Assembly: GCA_029834535.1 (NCBI GenBank)
Contig: JAQMWT010000297.1
Coordinates: forward strand, 124,001-188,000
Source: Chrysophaeum taylorii
Lineage: Eukaryota > Sar > Pelagophyceae > Pelagomonadales > Pelagomonadaceae
Direction: 5' to 3'
DNA length: 64,000 nt
In this document: piece after piece, positions 62,775 to 64,000 of the stretch
How positions within the stretch are numbered: position 1 is the first letter of the stretch
Layout: the number at the start of each line of letters is the position of its first letter
The notes under the pieces: generated by a model
Databases searched by the model: none
What the model saw: the letters and a program-made list of their open reading frames with translations, nothing else
Told to the model about the DNA's origin: nothing
Made by a program: the position numbers and the translations under genes

Positions 62775-64000
62775 TGAAGGAGTACCTTTAGCTGGGTGCC
62801 ACGTCATTCTGTCGTTTGTTACGACTGAGTTACCTGTGGAGGAAGAAGACGAGGATCTCGATGATCCGATGCAATTGGTCACGTCTCATGCTACGAGACA
62901 ACGTCAGAAGCAACGTCTGCAGACCCAACCTAGTATTTTCCGTGATGCCGATGAATACCAAGAGTACATCGACAAGATCCCGGATAATACTTTGGAAGAG
63001 ATAGCCAAAGAGCAGATCACTGATGCTACTTGCGAGGACATTCGCTATCGCATGGCTCAGGGCCATTCTCTTCGTCGGTACGGAGCCAACTATCGCTATC
63101 AAGTGGTGAAAGGAGTTCTCTACCGTGCCGCACCTGACTTGCACCCGATGATAGTCGCACCCCGAACTTTACGGACGATCATCATCCGATTGTACCATGA
63201 CACGCCTCTCAATCGTGGTCACATGGGTCGTCAAAGTACAGTGCAATCGATACTTGAACGTTTTTGGTGGCCCCACATGTCTAATGAGGTGGGTGCTTAT
63301 ATTGCTGGTTGCATAGTGTGCAAGAAAGCTCGCACGCCTGAACCAAAGAGAGCAGGTCTTCTTCAGCAACCAGTAAATGATGGTGATTGCGCCCTCCTTT
63401 GTATGGATTTGTTAGGACTTTTGCCCAGTGCTGGTCCCGATACATATCTGATCATATTATTTGATCCATTTTCTCATTTCTTGATTCTTGACGTACTACA
63501 CCATAAGACTGCTGAATCAATCCTCGAGTCTTTTGTCGCGAATATATTACTCAAGGGTTATCTACCTCAGAGGATTCGTACCGACAATGGGAAAGAGTTC
63601 GTCAAAAAATTGATGGAAGAGTTTTGTCATCTCTTCAATGTTCGGTATAGTACCACGATTCCGTATCATGCTCAGGCTAATCCTGCGGAAGGGTCAGCCG
63701 CTTTATCAAGGCTTTCCTCCGTGCGTGTCTTCAAAACCGCAAGATCGCGGACTGGCCCGAATTCGCGGAGTACATTGCTTTTTGCTACAATCGTAAGTTT
63801 ATTCCGGGAACTCAGATCTCACCTTTCATGCTTCGTCTCAACCGGCAGCCTCTATTGCCAACAGATTATACGATCATGGATCTTGATGTCCGCCGCCTGC
63901 CGAAAACTCGCTCCGATGTTGAGGCAGAGACTCGCGAGAGGTGGAAATTCTATACCGCTACGGTGAACGAAGCTCGCGAGAAGGCTCTTCGTAAACCACG
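62734..64000 (+). pseudogene. Gypsy integrase, one frameshift, truncated by the window
   Basis: The zinc region is LYHDTPLNRGHMGRQSTVQS then IAGCIVCKKAR (HHCC). The catalytic Asps are in LLCMDLLGLLP and RIRTDNGKEF, and the Glu in QANPAE. Right after NPAE the frame shifts by one missing base near 63690; the next frame continues RVSRFIKAFLRACLQNRKIA then DWPEFAEYIAFCYNRKFIPG and SPFMLRLNRQPLLP to the end. It is otherwise well preserved, so the inactivation may be recent or a sequence error. Confidence 0.85.

Larger units (their letters stand above)
58770..64000 (+). mobile_element. Ty3/gypsy element carrying a DNA methyltransferase domain; continues past the window
   Basis: Order on the plus strand: a segment like the post-protease spacer of gypsy Pol (58800-59120), cytosine-C5 methyltransferase (59430-60620, split by solo LTR D), reverse transcriptase and RNase H (60960-62774) and integrase (62734 to the window end). 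Gag and protease are not recognised upstream, where a minisatellite and R1 repeat lie instead, so the 5' part is probably lost. No LTR of its own is seen in the window. Confidence 0.8.

Overview
The window is nuclear DNA of a unicellular eukaryote. Evidence for this is GT-AG introns of only 37-51 bp, two tRNA genes with introns at position 37/38, a pol III tRNA pair without encoded CCA, many LTR and non-LTR retrotransposons, and an axonemal dynein assembly factor homologue (so motile cilia or flagella). The GC-rich compact genes and the beta-helix/multi-pass membrane protein suggest a flagellated alga, perhaps a photosynthetic stramenopile; this is a guess. No bacterial operon structure is present.

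Layout. 1-26 kb is almost entirely nested transposon debris: a copia element of family B (minus), LINE pieces on both strands, and copia family A elements with about 402-bp LTRs. It also holds SINE-like insertions with (TTAG)n tails and target duplications, a TA-flanked MITE-like element, and a copia family C reverse transcriptase gene split into two halves on opposite strands. 26.3-36.5 kb is a GC-rich host gene island: DNAAF5/HEATR2 (minus), an unrecognised coiled-coil protein (minus), an LSM11-like Sm protein (plus, 47 bp head-to-head from its neighbour) and a 1,811-residue beta-helix/multi-pass membrane protein (minus). 37-50 kb mixes satellites, two intron-bearing tRNA-Glu genes, two tRNA-Gly genes, a DDE transposase relic, two Helitron helicase relics, an ALKBH7-like dioxygenase and a dispersed repeat family (R1). 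51-52.3 kb carries an intact class I aminotransferase with a membrane anchor. 53.5-58 kb is a copia family B element (plus) broken by a SINE. 58.7-64 kb is a Ty3/gypsy element whose pol region carries a cytosine-C5 DNA methyltransferase domain between the post-protease spacer and reverse transcriptase; that domain is interrupted by a solo LTR of copia family A.

Most notable: (1) a DNA methyltransferase inside a gypsy retrotransposon; (2) copia family A elements with a roughly 700-codon extra ORF between RNase H and the 3' LTR, ending in coiled coil plus a membrane segment, and a primer-binding site complementary to the anticodon region of initiator tRNA-Met; (3) an inversion that can be reconstructed because LTR B and LTR C share the target duplication AGACA and the two flanks rejoin into one copia RT gene; (4) tRNA-Glu genes with unrelated introns, one of which contains a second B-box-like T-arm.

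All calls come from reading the sequence and remembered family motifs. No database search or folding program was run.
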